DNA of 64,000 nt from Thiomonas sp. (GTDB taxonomy: Bacteria; Pseudomonadota; Gammaproteobacteria; Burkholderiales; Burkholderiaceae_C). The notes beneath the pieces are model-generated. The model saw only the letters and a program-made list of their open reading frames with translations. It had not been told where the DNA came from and made no database searches. Below, piece by piece: positions 26,692 through 35,202 of this stretch (position 1 is its first letter; every line of letters starts with the position of its first letter). The translations under genes and the position numbers were made by a program. The stretch is taken from contig DAICZP010000117.1 in the NCBI GenBank assembly GCA_027311065.1, forward strand, positions 45,923 through 109,922, read 5' to 3'.

Positions 26692-28534
26692 CGGACTTTC
26701 CCGGCGCTTGCACGCGTAATCGTACGGTGAATTCGGCACCGCCTTCCGGCGCGTTGCGCGCCTCCAGCGACGCGTCAAAGCCGCGCAGAATCCTTCGCGC
26801 GATGCTCAGACCCAACCCCAGACCCAAGCCCTGCCCCTTGGTGGTGAAAAACGGCTCGAACAGATGGGACTGCACCGCATCGGCGATGCCAGGGCCGTTG
26901 TCGCGGACACGCAGCGTGGCGCTTGCGCCGCCTGGCGCGTCGGGATCGAGGTCGAGGCCAACCTCGATGCGTTTGTCCGCCGAGCCTTTCAGGGCATCGG
27001 CCGCATTGGCCAGCAAGTTCAGCAGCACCTGCTGCAGCCGAACCTCGTCGCACATCAACAGCGGCTCGTCGTCGGGGAGCCGCACCAGCAACGCGATGCG
27101 CTCCTTTGCGAGCCGCTGATCGATGATCGAGCGCGCGCCCGCCAACGCATCGGAGGCGCGGCAGGGCTCCCAACTGGGTGGGGTCTTGCGTGCGAATGAC
27201 TTCAGGTCCACGGTGATACGTGCCATGCGCCCGACCAGCCGCCCGATCGCCTCGAGGTTCTGCCGCACGACATCGGTGCGTCCCTGCTCGAGAAACACGA
27301 TGGCGTTGTCGGACAAGGTGTGCAGCGCCGTGAGTGGCTGGTTGAGTTCGTGGGCGATACCGGTGGCCATTTCGCCGAGCGCGACCATTTTGCTGGCCTG
27401 TGCAAGTTCGTCGAGGGTGCGCGTGAGCGCCTGCTCGACGCGCTCGCGTTCGTCGACTTCCCGCCGCAGCTCGGCGTTGGCCTGGCTGAGTGCTTCGTGG
27501 CGCGCACGCGCTGCCAGCCGCTCCGCCTGCGTGCGTCGACGCTGCAGCAGGAACAGACCGAGCGCCTCCAGCAAACCAGCCAGCGCCGCGGCGGCGAGCG
27601 CACTTCGACGCGCTGCCTGCCGCGCGGGGCGCATGTCCGAAAGGGACAAAATCTGCCAGTCGGTTCCGGGCACGCCACGGCGTGTGAGCATGTACGTGAC
27701 GCGATGAAACAAACGCAGGGGATCGGCGCCAACACTGGGTGGCTCGACCAGAGCGAGTCCCGCGGCCCGACCCGCAGCGCGCAGCCCGATGGCTTGCAGG
27801 GCCCCGGCGTCGGCATACTGGCGCGTTTGCTGCAAGCGCCTGCGCGTCGCTTCGGACAGCGGCGCAATCGACTTGAAGCGCCACTGTGGCATCGATCCGA
27901 GAAACACAATGCCGTTGCGATCGACCACCAGGACCGGATCGTGCGCCCCTTGCCACGGCAGCGCAACCTTGTCGAGGTCGACCTTGGTGGCAACCACTCC
28001 GGCGATCCCGCCAGGGCCGCGCACCGGCCATGAAAAATACAGGCCGGGAACGTGACTCGTGGTCCCGATACCGTAAAAACGCCCGGCCAGCCCCGCCATC
28101 GCCTCCCGAAAATAAGGGCGGAATGCGAAGTTCATGCCGACGAAGCTGACCTGCTCGTTCCAGTTGCTCGCCGCCAACGTCCGCCCATGAGGGTTCATCA
28201 CGTAGATCGCTGCGGCGTCCGCCTCGCGATTCGCCGATTGCAAAAAGCGATCGGCCGTGGCCAGCGCAGCGGCGTTACCGGGGTGCAGGGCGGCGTCACG
28301 TACCGGTGGGCTCAACGCGATCAGTGCCGGCAGGTAGCCATACCGTTTGAGCTCGCTGACCAGCGCGGCGCTGTGGCTGGTCAACTTGCGCGCGGCCTCG
28401 TCACGCAGCGCCAACGCCTCCACCCGCAAGCTCAGGGTGTAGGCGATTGCACCGGCAACGGCAACGCCAATCGCGCAGGCCACGCCGCTGATGCCCATGC
28501 GGGCGGACGCCCCCCGGAACACAACGAGGCCCAC
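26684..28534 (-). CDS. dctB: membrane sensor histidine kinase, DctB type
   Basis: Two-component sensor of 616 residues. A first membrane helix (about 13-33), a periplasmic double-Cache sensor region (about 35-290, with SNWNEQVSFVGMNFAFRPYF typical of DctB), a second helix (about 305-330), a coiled coil, the phospho-acceptor H box GIAHELNQPLTAL and an ATPase domain (DNGPGIADAV, GLGLGLSIARR). A GTG at 28534 gives arginines before the first helix; an ATG at 28498 is the alternative start. It follows livF by 15 bases. The sensed ligand is likely the solute carried by the adjacent ABC system. Confidence 0.9.
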   Translation of the reverse strand: MGLVVFRGASARMGISGVACAIGVAVAGAIAYTLSLRVEALALRDEAARKLTSHSAALVSELKRYGYLPALIALSPPVRDAALHPGNAAALATADRFLQSANREADAAAIYVMNPHGRTLAASNWNEQVSFVGMNFAFRPYFREAMAGLAGRFYGIGTTSHVPGLYFSWPVRGPGGIAGVVATKVDLDKVALPWQGAHDPVLVVDRNGIVFLGSMPQWRFKSIAPLSEATRRRLQQTRQYADAGALQAIGLRAAGRAAGLALVEPPSVGADPLRLFHRVTYMLTRRGVPGTDWQILSLSDMRPARQAARRSALAAAALAGLLEALGLFLLQRRRTQAERLAARARHEALSQANAELRREVDERERVEQALTRTLDELAQASKMVALGEMATGIAHELNQPLTALHTLSDNAIVFLEQGRTDVVRQNLEAIGRLVGRMARITVDLKSFARKTPPSWEPCRASDALAGARSIIDQRLAKERIALLVRLPDDEPLLMCDEVRLQQVLLNLLANAADALKGSADKRIEVGLDLDPDAPGGASATLRVRDNGPGIADAVQSHLFEPFFTTKGQGLGLGLGLSIARRILRGFDASLEARNAPEGGAEFTVRLRVQAPGKSDG

Positions 28535-28549
28535 GGCGACGACCCGACC

Positions 28550-29275
28550 TCAGACGCCGAGGTAGGCCCGCTGCACCTCGGGATCGTCCAGCAAAGACTG
28601 CGCCGGGCCGGCGAGCGCGATTCGCCCGGTTTCGAGCACGTAACCGCGATCGGCGTGCTCCAGCGCGAGGTGGATGTCCTGCTCAACCAGCAGGACGGTG
28701 ACACCGCTGCGACGGACCTGCACCAGGATGTCCATGAGTTGCTCGACCACGACCGGCGCCAGACCCAGGCTCATTTCATCGACAAGCAGCAATTTCGGCA
28801 GCGCCATCAAGGCGCGCGCCATGGCGCACATTTGCTGCTCACCTCCCGACATGCTGCCGGCGATTTGCCGGCGACGCTCCGACATGCGCGGGAACATCGC
28901 GTACATCCGCTCGAGGTCGGCCCGAATGCCGGCGCGGTCGCTCCGGCGATTTGCACCCATCAGCAGGTTGTCTTCAACGCTCATGCGGTCGAACAACTGG
29001 CGCCCCTCCGGAAGCTGGACCAGACCGGCCTTGAAGGCATCATCAGCCTGGGCGTGGGTGATGTCGACACCATCGAACACGATGCGCCCCCGCACCGTGA
29101 TCAGGCGTGACAGGCTGCGCAGCAAGGTCGTCTTGCCCGCGCCGTTGCTCCCCACCAGGGCGACAAGCTCGCCGTGCCGAACCTCGAGGTTCACATCCTG
29201 CAACACCGGGGCTTCGCCATAGCCGGCGACGAGCCCCTCAACCAGCAGCAGAGGATCGCGTGGCTGTGTCATCAC
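28550..29275 (-). CDS. livF: branched-chain-amino-acid-type ABC transporter ATPase LivF
   Basis: Second ATPase of a hydrophobic-amino-acid-type importer, 241 residues. Walker A GSNGAGKTTLLR, signature MSGGEQQMCAMARALM, Walker B LLLVDEMSLGLAP. The ILVQVRRSGVTVLLVEQDIHLAL region and the short length identify LivF rather than LivG. Its start overlaps the livG stop (ATGA at 29272-29275). Confidence 0.92.
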   Translation of the reverse strand: MMTQPRDPLLLVEGLVAGYGEAPVLQDVNLEVRHGELVALVGSNGAGKTTLLRSLSRLITVRGRIVFDGVDITHAQADDAFKAGLVQLPEGRQLFDRMSVEDNLLMGANRRSDRAGIRADLERMYAMFPRMSERRRQIAGSMSGGEQQMCAMARALMALPKLLLVDEMSLGLAPVVVEQLMDILVQVRRSGVTVLLVEQDIHLALEHADRGYVLETGRIALAGPAQSLLDDPEVQRAYLGV

Positions 29276-30030
29276 GATTTCCTTTTCCCTAGATACGCCT
29301 CGATCACCGCCGGAGACGCAAGCACATCTTGGGGCGAGCCCTCGGCAATGCGCTCGCCGTGGTGCAGCACCAATACGCGGTCACAGAGGCTGCGAATCGC
29401 CTTCATGACGTGCTCGATGACCAGGATGCTCAAGCCTTCATCGCGCAGCGAGCGAATGACGTCAATCACCTCGTCGATTTCCACCAGATTCAGCCCTGCC
29501 ATGACTTCGTCCAGCAGCAGGACCGCAGGATTCATCGCCAGCGCCTTGGCCAGCTCGAGGCGCTTGCGGTCGGGACCGCCGAGGTCGTCGGCACGCTGGT
29601 CCACGCGGTGACCGAGGCCCAGGCGCTGCAGGCAGGCGCGCGCGCGCTCACGCGCCGCGGGCAGCTTGCGCAGGCCGCTGCCGCCAAACAACGCCCCGAC
29701 CGCCACGTTGTCGAGCACCGAGAGTCCGGGGAACGGACGCATGATCTGGAACGTGCGGCCGATCCCCATATGGGCGCGGCGAAACGCCGGCGCACGCACC
29801 ACCGAAACGTTGCGGTAGAGAATGTCGCCCGTGGTGGGCTGCAGGGTTCCCGAAATCATGCTGATCAGCGTGGTCTTTCCGGCACCGTTCGGGCCGATCA
29901 AACCAAGAACCTCGCCACGGCCAAGATGAAAATTCACATCATTCACCGCCGTCAGCCCGGCGAAACGTTTGGTCAGACCGCGGACCTCGAGAACATTCTC
30001 GCGCGTTGTGGAAACTGCGTTCTCGTTCAC
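29272..30030 (-). CDS. livG: branched-chain-amino-acid-type ABC transporter ATPase LivG
   Basis: First ATPase of the importer, 252 residues. Walker A GPNGAGKTTLISMI, LivG-type insert (IGRTFQIMRPFPGLSVLDNV), Walker B LLLDEVMAGLNLVE. The ABC signature is altered to LGGPDRKRLELAKAL instead of LSxGxQ, a known variation in this family. It overlaps livM and livF by ATGA, so the cytoplasmic subunits are made in coupled fashion. Confidence 0.92.
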   Translation of the reverse strand: MNENAVSTTRENVLEVRGLTKRFAGLTAVNDVNFHLGRGEVLGLIGPNGAGKTTLISMISGTLQPTTGDILYRNVSVVRAPAFRRAHMGIGRTFQIMRPFPGLSVLDNVAVGALFGGSGLRKLPAARERARACLQRLGLGHRVDQRADDLGGPDRKRLELAKALAMNPAVLLLDEVMAGLNLVEIDEVIDVIRSLRDEGLSILVIEHVMKAIRSLCDRVLVLHHGERIAEGSPQDVLASPAVIEAYLGKRKS

Positions 30031-30974
30031 AGCCGGTTCCTCCGGATGTTGTCGCCGAAATAGCCAAGCCCAAGCTTGGGCAACCGGCGCTGCAGGTCGG
30101 CAAGACCGCGCGGCATCAGCACCACGGCGAGCACGATCACGACGCCAAAGAACATGGCCGCGACGGTGGTGATCTTTGCTGCCAGCACCTCGGAGACCGC
30201 CGACAGCAAAAAGGCGCCGATGACTGGCCCCAGCACGGTCCCTGGCCCGCCAAACACGGCCATGATGATCATTTTCACGTTCAGCCCGATATCGAATGCG
30301 CCATTCGGATCGAGAAAGGTGATCCAGTAGGCGTGGATCCCGCCCGCGAGTGCCGCGAACAAGCCTGCAAGCATGAATGCCTGCACTTTGTACAAGGTCG
30401 TATGCACGCCCATCACCGCGGCCGCTTCCTCGTTCTCACGAATCGCAATCAGCCCGAAGCCGAAGCGGCTGCGCGAAATCCACCATACCGTCGCGGTCGC
30501 GGCCAGCAGCAACGCCAGCGACAGCTCGAAAAACATGACGTTGTTGTTGATCAGCGGCAGCACCAGGCCAATATTCGCACCAGCCAACGGCAGATTGGAG
30601 AAAATGGCGCTCATCACTTGCGCCAAGCCCAGGGTGGCAATGGCGAAGTAGTGCCCCTTGAGGCGCAGCACCGGCAGTCCCAGCGCCAGCGCCGCCACCA
30701 CGGCGAATGCCGCGCCGATGCCCATGCCAGCGGCAAACGGCAGGTGCCACTGCACCATCGCGATGGCCACACCATAGGCGCCCAGACCATAGAACGTGGA
30801 TTGCCCGAACGAGGCGTATCCGGTGTAGCCGCCGAGGATGTTCCAGCTTTGCGCGAGGACGGCCAGCAACAAGGCGTTGATGCCGAACTGGATGAGGACG
30901 TCGCCGCCCCACCAGGGCAGTGCCGCGAGGCCGGCGAGCACCGCCAGGCCAATCGCCACTTGAATGAATTTCAT
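30027..30974 (-). CDS. livM: branched-chain-amino-acid-type ABC transporter permease LivM
   Basis: Inner-membrane permease of 315 residues with about nine hydrophobic segments. LivM landmarks are WNILGGYTGYASFGQSTFYGLGAY near the N terminus and the EAA-like loop RSRFGFGLIAIRENEEAAAVMGV. The gene lies 9 bases after livH and overlaps livG. Confidence 0.92.
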   Translation of the reverse strand: MKFIQVAIGLAVLAGLAALPWWGGDVLIQFGINALLLAVLAQSWNILGGYTGYASFGQSTFYGLGAYGVAIAMVQWHLPFAAGMGIGAAFAVVAALALGLPVLRLKGHYFAIATLGLAQVMSAIFSNLPLAGANIGLVLPLINNNVMFFELSLALLLAATATVWWISRSRFGFGLIAIRENEEAAAVMGVHTTLYKVQAFMLAGLFAALAGGIHAYWITFLDPNGAFDIGLNVKMIIMAVFGGPGTVLGPVIGAFLLSAVSEVLAAKITTVAAMFFGVVIVLAVVLMPRGLADLQRRLPKLGLGYFGDNIRRNRL

Positions 30975-30983
30975 GCGCCCTCC

Positions 30984-31847
30984 TCAGGCGGTACGGCCAA
31001 GCAGGCCGGTTGGGCGGGTGACAAGCACCAGAACCAGGATGCCAAAGCTGACCACATCCACAAAGGTCGGCCCCAGCCAAAGCGACGCGAAGGCTTCGAC
31101 CAATCCCAGCAGCAACCCGCCGACGATGACGCCCAGCGGCGAATCCAGCCCGCCGATAATGGCGATGGCAAAACACTTCGCGGTCAGGGATCCTCCGATG
31201 TACGGATTGAGCTGCGACACCATGCCGTAAAGGCCTCCCGCCACCCCGGCGAGGGCGGCGCCGATGGCGAATGTCAGCGCGTACAGATGGCGCGGCTCGA
31301 CGCCATACAGCCGCGCCGCAACCAGATTCTGCGCGGTCGCGCGGATCCGGCGTCCGGCGCGCGTGTGGAGGAGAAATGCCCACATCCCCAGCGTCAGCGT
31401 CAGCGCAAGGACGAAGACGATCAGGTTCATCACCGGCAGCGTGACCTGCCCGAAACTGACCGAGCGTCCCGCGTACGACGGGTTGATGGCACGGAAATCA
31501 GCGGAAAACATGATTTGCGCGAGGTAGGTCAACACCACCTCGAGTCCGAAGGTGATCAAGAGCGTGTTGAACATCGGCCCCCGGATCACCAGATTCAGGA
31601 TGAAGCGCTGGATGATGTAGCCGAGCACAAACAAGGCCAGAGCGGCGACCGGCAGCGCCAGGAAGGGATCCAGCCCGTAGCGGTTGAACATCACCCAGAC
31701 CACGTAGCCACCCAGCATGATGAGGGCACCGTGCGCAAGATTGACAATATTCAGCACGCCCCAGACCAGTGACAGGCCGAGCGCCATCAGCGCATACAGC
31801 CCGCCCTGCAGGATGCCATTGAGCAGGACTTGCAGGAGAAGTTGCAT
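30984..31847 (-). CDS. livH: branched-chain-amino-acid-type ABC transporter permease LivH
   Basis: Inner-membrane permease of 287 residues. The N terminus MQLLLQVLLNGILQGGLYAL and VWGVLNIVNLAHGALIMLGGY are typical of LivH, as is the loop TRAGRRIRATAQNLVAARLYGV. The ATG at 31847 follows a GGAG-rich stretch; 13 upstream codons in frame are unlikely to be translated. A stable hairpin separates it from livK. Confidence 0.92.
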   Translation of the reverse strand: MQLLLQVLLNGILQGGLYALMALGLSLVWGVLNIVNLAHGALIMLGGYVVWVMFNRYGLDPFLALPVAALALFVLGYIIQRFILNLVIRGPMFNTLLITFGLEVVLTYLAQIMFSADFRAINPSYAGRSVSFGQVTLPVMNLIVFVLALTLTLGMWAFLLHTRAGRRIRATAQNLVAARLYGVEPRHLYALTFAIGAALAGVAGGLYGMVSQLNPYIGGSLTAKCFAIAIIGGLDSPLGVIVGGLLLGLVEAFASLWLGPTFVDVVSFGILVLVLVTRPTGLLGRTA

Positions 31848-31873
31848 CGGATTTTTCCGCGAATGTGAAGACT

Positions 31874-31899
31874 CACTCCCGACCATGAGGTCGGGAGTG
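31874..31899. terminator. perfect hairpin between livK and livH
   Basis: CACTCCCGACC and GGTCGGGAGTG form an 11-pair perfect stem with a four-base loop. There is no T run on the minus strand, so it is better read as an mRNA-stabilising or partial-termination element that lets the binding protein be made in excess over the membrane subunits. Confidence 0.65.
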
Positions 31900-31924
31900 T
31901 CGATGCAGCGAACGCCGGATACGA

Positions 31925-33124
31925 TCAGCGCTTGTTCCAGGCCGGCATCGGATACACGGCGTGACCAATCATCTTCGTGCCATAGATCGGAACGATCTGA
32001 CCACCCTGGATCTGGATCACGTTCTGCGGCAGGTTGATCTGGCCCGCGGCGGCGAAGCGAATCGGCCCGTACACGCTTTCGAAGTTGACCTTCGCCAGGG
32101 CATCACGCACTTTTTTCGGATCCAGCGAACCAGCCGCCTGAATCGCGTGGACATAGGCCTCGACATCGGCTATGGCACTCGCGGCGTGATAGTCCGGGTC
32201 ATAGCCGAAACGCGACTTGTAGGCCTGGGCAAACTGCGCGGAGTCTCCGAACCACTGGTCCTTCAGTTTCTGCGCCGGCAGCCACGGGGTCATGCCGAAA
32301 GCGGCTTCGGCGTCCTTGCCAAGTGCGTGGCGGAAATCCGCACTCGGCACGCCCACCGTGAACGAGTACATCATCGGTGAGTAGTTCAGGCTTTTGCTTT
32401 GACGAATGAAATTCAGGACTTCGGTTTCGTGGCCGGCGACCAGAACGGCCTGGGCGCCATTGGCCTTGAGCTGGGCAATGACCGAACCAAAATCCGAGCT
32501 GTTGGAGGCGTACTTCTGCTGCTGCACCAGATCGAAGCCCTCTGCTTTGATCTTCGGGGCGGTACCGGTGGCGACGGATGAGTCGAAGGCATCATCCGCG
32601 TACAGCAGCGCGACCTTGGCCGGCTTCGGGCTGAGCTCCTTCATCATGGACAGGGTCGAGCTGAAATAGTCACTCGCCTTCGGCAGGGTTCCGAAGATGT
32701 AATGGAAGCCACGGCCGTAGATCTGGTCGGATGCGCCGCCGCCTTGCACCATTGGCACCTGGTACTTCTCGGCAACGGCTGAATCGGCGATCACGAAGCT
32801 GCTGTCGAACGGCCCGAGCAGGAAGTTGACCTTGTCCTGGCTGAGCAGTTGCACATACTGGCGAACGGAAAGGTTGATGTCTGACTGGTTGTCAACCATT
32901 TTCAGCACCAGCTTTTCCTTCTTGCCGCCAACCATGATGCCGCCCGCGGCATTGATTTTGTCCACTGCGAATTGGTAAGCATCACGGTAGTAGCGGCCAG
33001 TATTGGCGACAGGGCCGGTTTCCTGCACCGAGGCGCCGAGCGTGATGTCGGCGCGAGCGGTTGCGGAAAAACCCGCCAACGCCACCGCGGCAGCGAGCAA
33101 GTTCAAGGCGTATTTTTTGTTCAT
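31925..33124 (-). CDS. livK: periplasmic substrate-binding protein of the Liv-type transporter
   Basis: Peripla_BP_6-type binding protein of 399 residues with a Sec signal peptide ([20 protein letters not shown], cleavage near ARA-D). The mature protein begins [14 protein letters not shown] and has the two-lobed pattern of the family ([38 protein letters not shown]). Ligand identity cannot be read; close sets carry branched-chain or aromatic amino acids, amides or aromatic acids. GGAGAC precedes the ATG at 33124. It is the first gene of the operon, behind a sigma-54-type promoter. Confidence 0.92.
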   Translation of the reverse strand: MNKKYALNLLAAAVALAGFSATARADITLGASVQETGPVANTGRYYRDAYQFAVDKINAAGGIMVGGKKEKLVLKMVDNQSDINLSVRQYVQLLSQDKVNFLLGPFDSSFVIADSAVAEKYQVPMVQGGGASDQIYGRGFHYIFGTLPKASDYFSSTLSMMKELSPKPAKVALLYADDAFDSSVATGTAPKIKAEGFDLVQQQKYASNSSDFGSVIAQLKANGAQAVLVAGHETEVLNFIRQSKSLNYSPMMYSFTVGVPSADFRHALGKDAEAAFGMTPWLPAQKLKDQWFGDSAQFAQAYKSRFGYDPDYHAASAIADVEAYVHAIQAAGSLDPKKVRDALAKVNFESVYGPIRFAAAGQINLPQNVIQIQGGQIVPIYGTKMIGHAVYPMPAWNKR

Positions 33125-33160
33125 GGATTGTCTCCAGGTTGTGAGTAGGCGTGCGGAACC

Positions 33161-33176
33161 AGCAATCCCCATGCCA
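33161..33176 (-). promoter_or_regulatory. sigma-54 promoter of the liv-dctBD operon
   Basis: On the minus strand TGGCAT (-24), a five-base spacer GGGGA, and TTGCT (-12) match the TGGCAC-N5-TTGCW consensus with one mismatch and keep the invariant GG and GC. It ends 36 bases before the livK start. The operon itself encodes a DctD activator with a GAFTGA loop. Confidence 0.7.
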
Positions 33177-33243
33177 GGCGTGGCGTCACCCCGCCACGGC
33201 CGGTTTTGAGAGGGAAAGCACCAGGCTCCACGTCGCCTTGATC

Positions 33244-33281
33244 GGCGGTTTTCCGCCACTCGAGGTGCCAGAGCGGCGGAA
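33244..33281. promoter_or_regulatory. clustered inverted repeats upstream of the liv promoter
   Basis: GGCGGTT (33244-33250) directly abuts TTCCGCC (33251-33257), and a perfect partner GGCGGAA follows at 33275-33281. The cluster lies about 70-105 bases upstream of the -24 element, where DctD enhancer sites would be expected. The assignment is by position only. Confidence 0.35.
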
Positions 33282-33421
33282 TCATGCACATTCGTCGTCA
33301 AGGCGACAGGCGGGCGGGCGCAGCGTGCAAGTTCCCGCGCCAGCGTAACTCCGCATGTTGACGATGGGAAGCGCCGATCGAACTAAACTCAGGGTCAATA
33401 CCTGACGTTCGATCCGACAAC

Positions 33422-33628
33422 ATGGACCCGGCCCCCACCGCCACACTGCCTCGCGATTTGCCGCAATCACCTTGCATCGGCCTGTGCTCGGCCGGATTCG
33501 ACGCGGTGTGCCGCGGCTGCGGTCGTACAACAGCCGAAATCGCGGACTGGCTGTTCATGGACGACCATCAGCGGCATCACGTCTGGCGACGCGTCATCGC
33601 TGCCGGCTGGCGCCCCCGGCAGCGCTGA
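33422..33628 (+). CDS. DUF1289 family small protein
   Basis: A 68-residue protein with the DUF1289 pattern: SPCIGLCSAGFDAVCRGCGR with four cysteines that could bind a metal, then TTAEIADWLFMDD and a basic tail. The family is widespread in proteobacteria and has no firmly known function. It stands alone, divergent from the liv operon and convergent with the glycosyltransferase gene. Confidence 0.85.
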   Translation: MDPAPTATLPRDLPQSPCIGLCSAGFDAVCRGCGRTTAEIADWLFMDDHQRHHVWRRVIAAGWRPRQR

Positions 33629-33649
33629 CGGGAAACCGACACCGACGCC

Positions 33650-34411
33650 CTACCGTCGCAGCAGAAATCGCGCGAAGGCCGCCGAAGTCCACAACCGCGC
33701 CAGCCCGGTCAGATGCCACCAGAGGTAGCGCAGCTGACGATGGCTCGCTTGCTGCTTGTCGTGCACGACGCGCGCTTGCGCCACCCGATGAATCCTCCAT
33801 CCGGCAAGCTGCAGACGCAAGCCGAAGTCGACATCCTCGCAATACAAACGGTAGCGGGCGTCGAAACCTCCCACGTCCCGGAACGCCTTCGCACGCACCA
33901 GCACAAACGCCCCGACCAGCCATTGAGGCTGTTGTGGCGGCGCCCAGCCGGGTAGACGTCTGCGCAACAACTCCAGCGGCGTGACAAGGGCACGCGCCGG
34001 CGCCGGCGCGCGCGTGCCAGGGTCCAGCAGCACGGGGGCGACTGCGCCAAGCCCGGAATCGGTCGCGGCGGCGTCGAGCAGCGGTGGGAACGGGTTACCG
34101 CAGCTGAATTCCAGATCAGGGTTGAGTACCGCGAACCAGTGGGTGGTGCAGTGGGAAAACGCGAGATTATGGTTCGCAGCGAACCCAAGAGGCCGCGTGT
34201 TGTGCAGTTGGACGACGTCAAATCGCGCGCCGGGCGGGACCGCCACATCGGCGGCAGGCAGGTTGTGCACCACGACCACGCGCACGACACCGGGATGATC
34301 CAGCACCGCCAGCTGACGCAGCAATTCCGTCACGAGGACGCCGTGACCGTGAGATGCCACCGAGACGGTGATGGTCGCCACCCGCCCGGCTTCACCGTTG
34401 ACCGGCGCCAC
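33650..34411 (-). CDS. family 2 glycosyltransferase (rhamnosyltransferase-like)
   Basis: GT-A fold transferase of 253 residues. ATITVSVASHGHG opens the nucleotide-sugar fold; the metal-binding DxD equivalent is in FAVLNPDLEF; the acceptor-side motif is GAFVLVRAKAFRDVGGFDARYRLYCEDVDFGLRL, typical of rhamnosyl- and related transferases of envelope polysaccharides. A GTG at 34411 starts directly after the TGA of the upstream PilZ gene, so the two are translationally linked. The sugar and acceptor are unknown. Confidence 0.85.
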   Translation of the reverse strand: MAPVNGEAGRVATITVSVASHGHGVLVTELLRQLAVLDHPGVVRVVVVHNLPAADVAVPPGARFDVVQLHNTRPLGFAANHNLAFSHCTTHWFAVLNPDLEFSCGNPFPPLLDAAATDSGLGAVAPVLLDPGTRAPAPARALVTPLELLRRRLPGWAPPQQPQWLVGAFVLVRAKAFRDVGGFDARYRLYCEDVDFGLRLQLAGWRIHRVAQARVVHDKQQASHRQLRYLWWHLTGLARLWTSAAFARFLLRR

Positions 34412-35149
34412 TCAACGACCCGCCAGCATGTCCCGGTCGCGCTCCTGGACATAGCGGGCCACCGTCTGCTGCAGCATCGGCGAAACCTGCGCGAATTCCA
34501 CCCCGATGGGAAGCAGCAACGTGCCGTCGGACATGCGAACCGGCTCCTCGATGTGCTGGACCCGCGCCTGGGAGGTCAAGGCCGTCCCCTTGAGCGCGAA
34601 ACGCACCTCGGCCAGATGCTCGCCATCCCGCAGCGGGAACCCCCCAAGGACGGGGCTGGCAACCATGCGCATACCGCCGGTGCTGAGATCGTGGCAGCGC
34701 CCCTCGATGCTGACGCCGCCCAGACGCACCAGTGTGACGGTGCCGACGTCGCCGGCCGCGACCGGAACCCGGTAGTGCTGACGGCGCTGAAGGAAATACA
34801 CATGGTCGGGAAAACGTGCGCGCAGTGCCTCGCCACCCCGCCACGTGGCCGCCTCGACGCCCTCGATCTGGAATCCGACGTAAACCCCACCGTAGCGTGT
34901 CAGTCCCATGAGCGGCTGCATCGCCGCGATCCGCTCCGCCGTCGATGCCGGAACGGGCACGTCCAGCATGATCCAGTTGTCGGCTTCTTCCACCGCCAGC
35001 AAAATGCTGGCGAAATCGATCGCCTCACCGTCGGGCAGCATGGTGACGCGCTCGTGTTGCTCACAGATTTCACGAAGGACGCTGGCCGCGCGCCTGCGCG
35101 TGGTGAGTCGATGCTCTGCGGTAAAGAGCTTGTCTGCGATGTCTTTCAT
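34412..35149 (-). CDS. ycgR: PilZ-domain cyclic-di-GMP effector, YcgR type
   Basis: Flagellar-brake-type protein of 245 residues: a YcgR N-terminal domain (about 20-110) and a C-terminal PilZ domain with the cyclic-di-GMP motifs RRQHYRVPV and DLSTGGMRM. In enteric bacteria YcgR slows the flagellar motor when cyclic di-GMP rises. The ATG at 35149 is chosen because the frame upstream has no family similarity. It lies 53 bases after the large GGDEF-EAL gene and directly before the glycosyltransferase gene. Confidence 0.9.
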   Translation of the reverse strand: MKDIADKLFTAEHRLTTRRRAASVLREICEQHERVTMLPDGEAIDFASILLAVEEADNWIMLDVPVPASTAERIAAMQPLMGLTRYGGVYVGFQIEGVEAATWRGGEALRARFPDHVYFLQRRQHYRVPVAAGDVGTVTLVRLGGVSIEGRCHDLSTGGMRMVASPVLGGFPLRDGEHLAEVRFALKGTALTSQARVQHIEEPVRMSDGTLLLPIGVEFAQVSPMLQQTVARYVQERDRDMLAGR

Positions 35150-35202
35150 CGAAAGCCGTCCGTGAAAAGGCGCATGGAGTGGAAGCGGATCATGCCCCAA
35201 TC

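Noticed and set aside
25351-28534. DctB/DctD read as regulators of C4-dicarboxylate uptake
   Set aside because: No dctA, dctPQM or related gene is in the window, and the genes are joined to a Liv-type operon, so the dicarboxylate role was not assigned.
30006-31772. Long open frame (588 codons) on the plus strand opposite livM and livH
   Set aside because: Composition (Gln, His, Arg, Asp-rich, no hydrophobic core) is that of an antisense shadow, and the permease genes on the minus strand are certain.
33358-33389. TTGACG followed by AACTAAACT as a promoter for the DUF1289 gene
   Set aside because: With a 17-base spacer the -10 would be AACTAA, which is poor; a better -10 needs a 20-base spacer.
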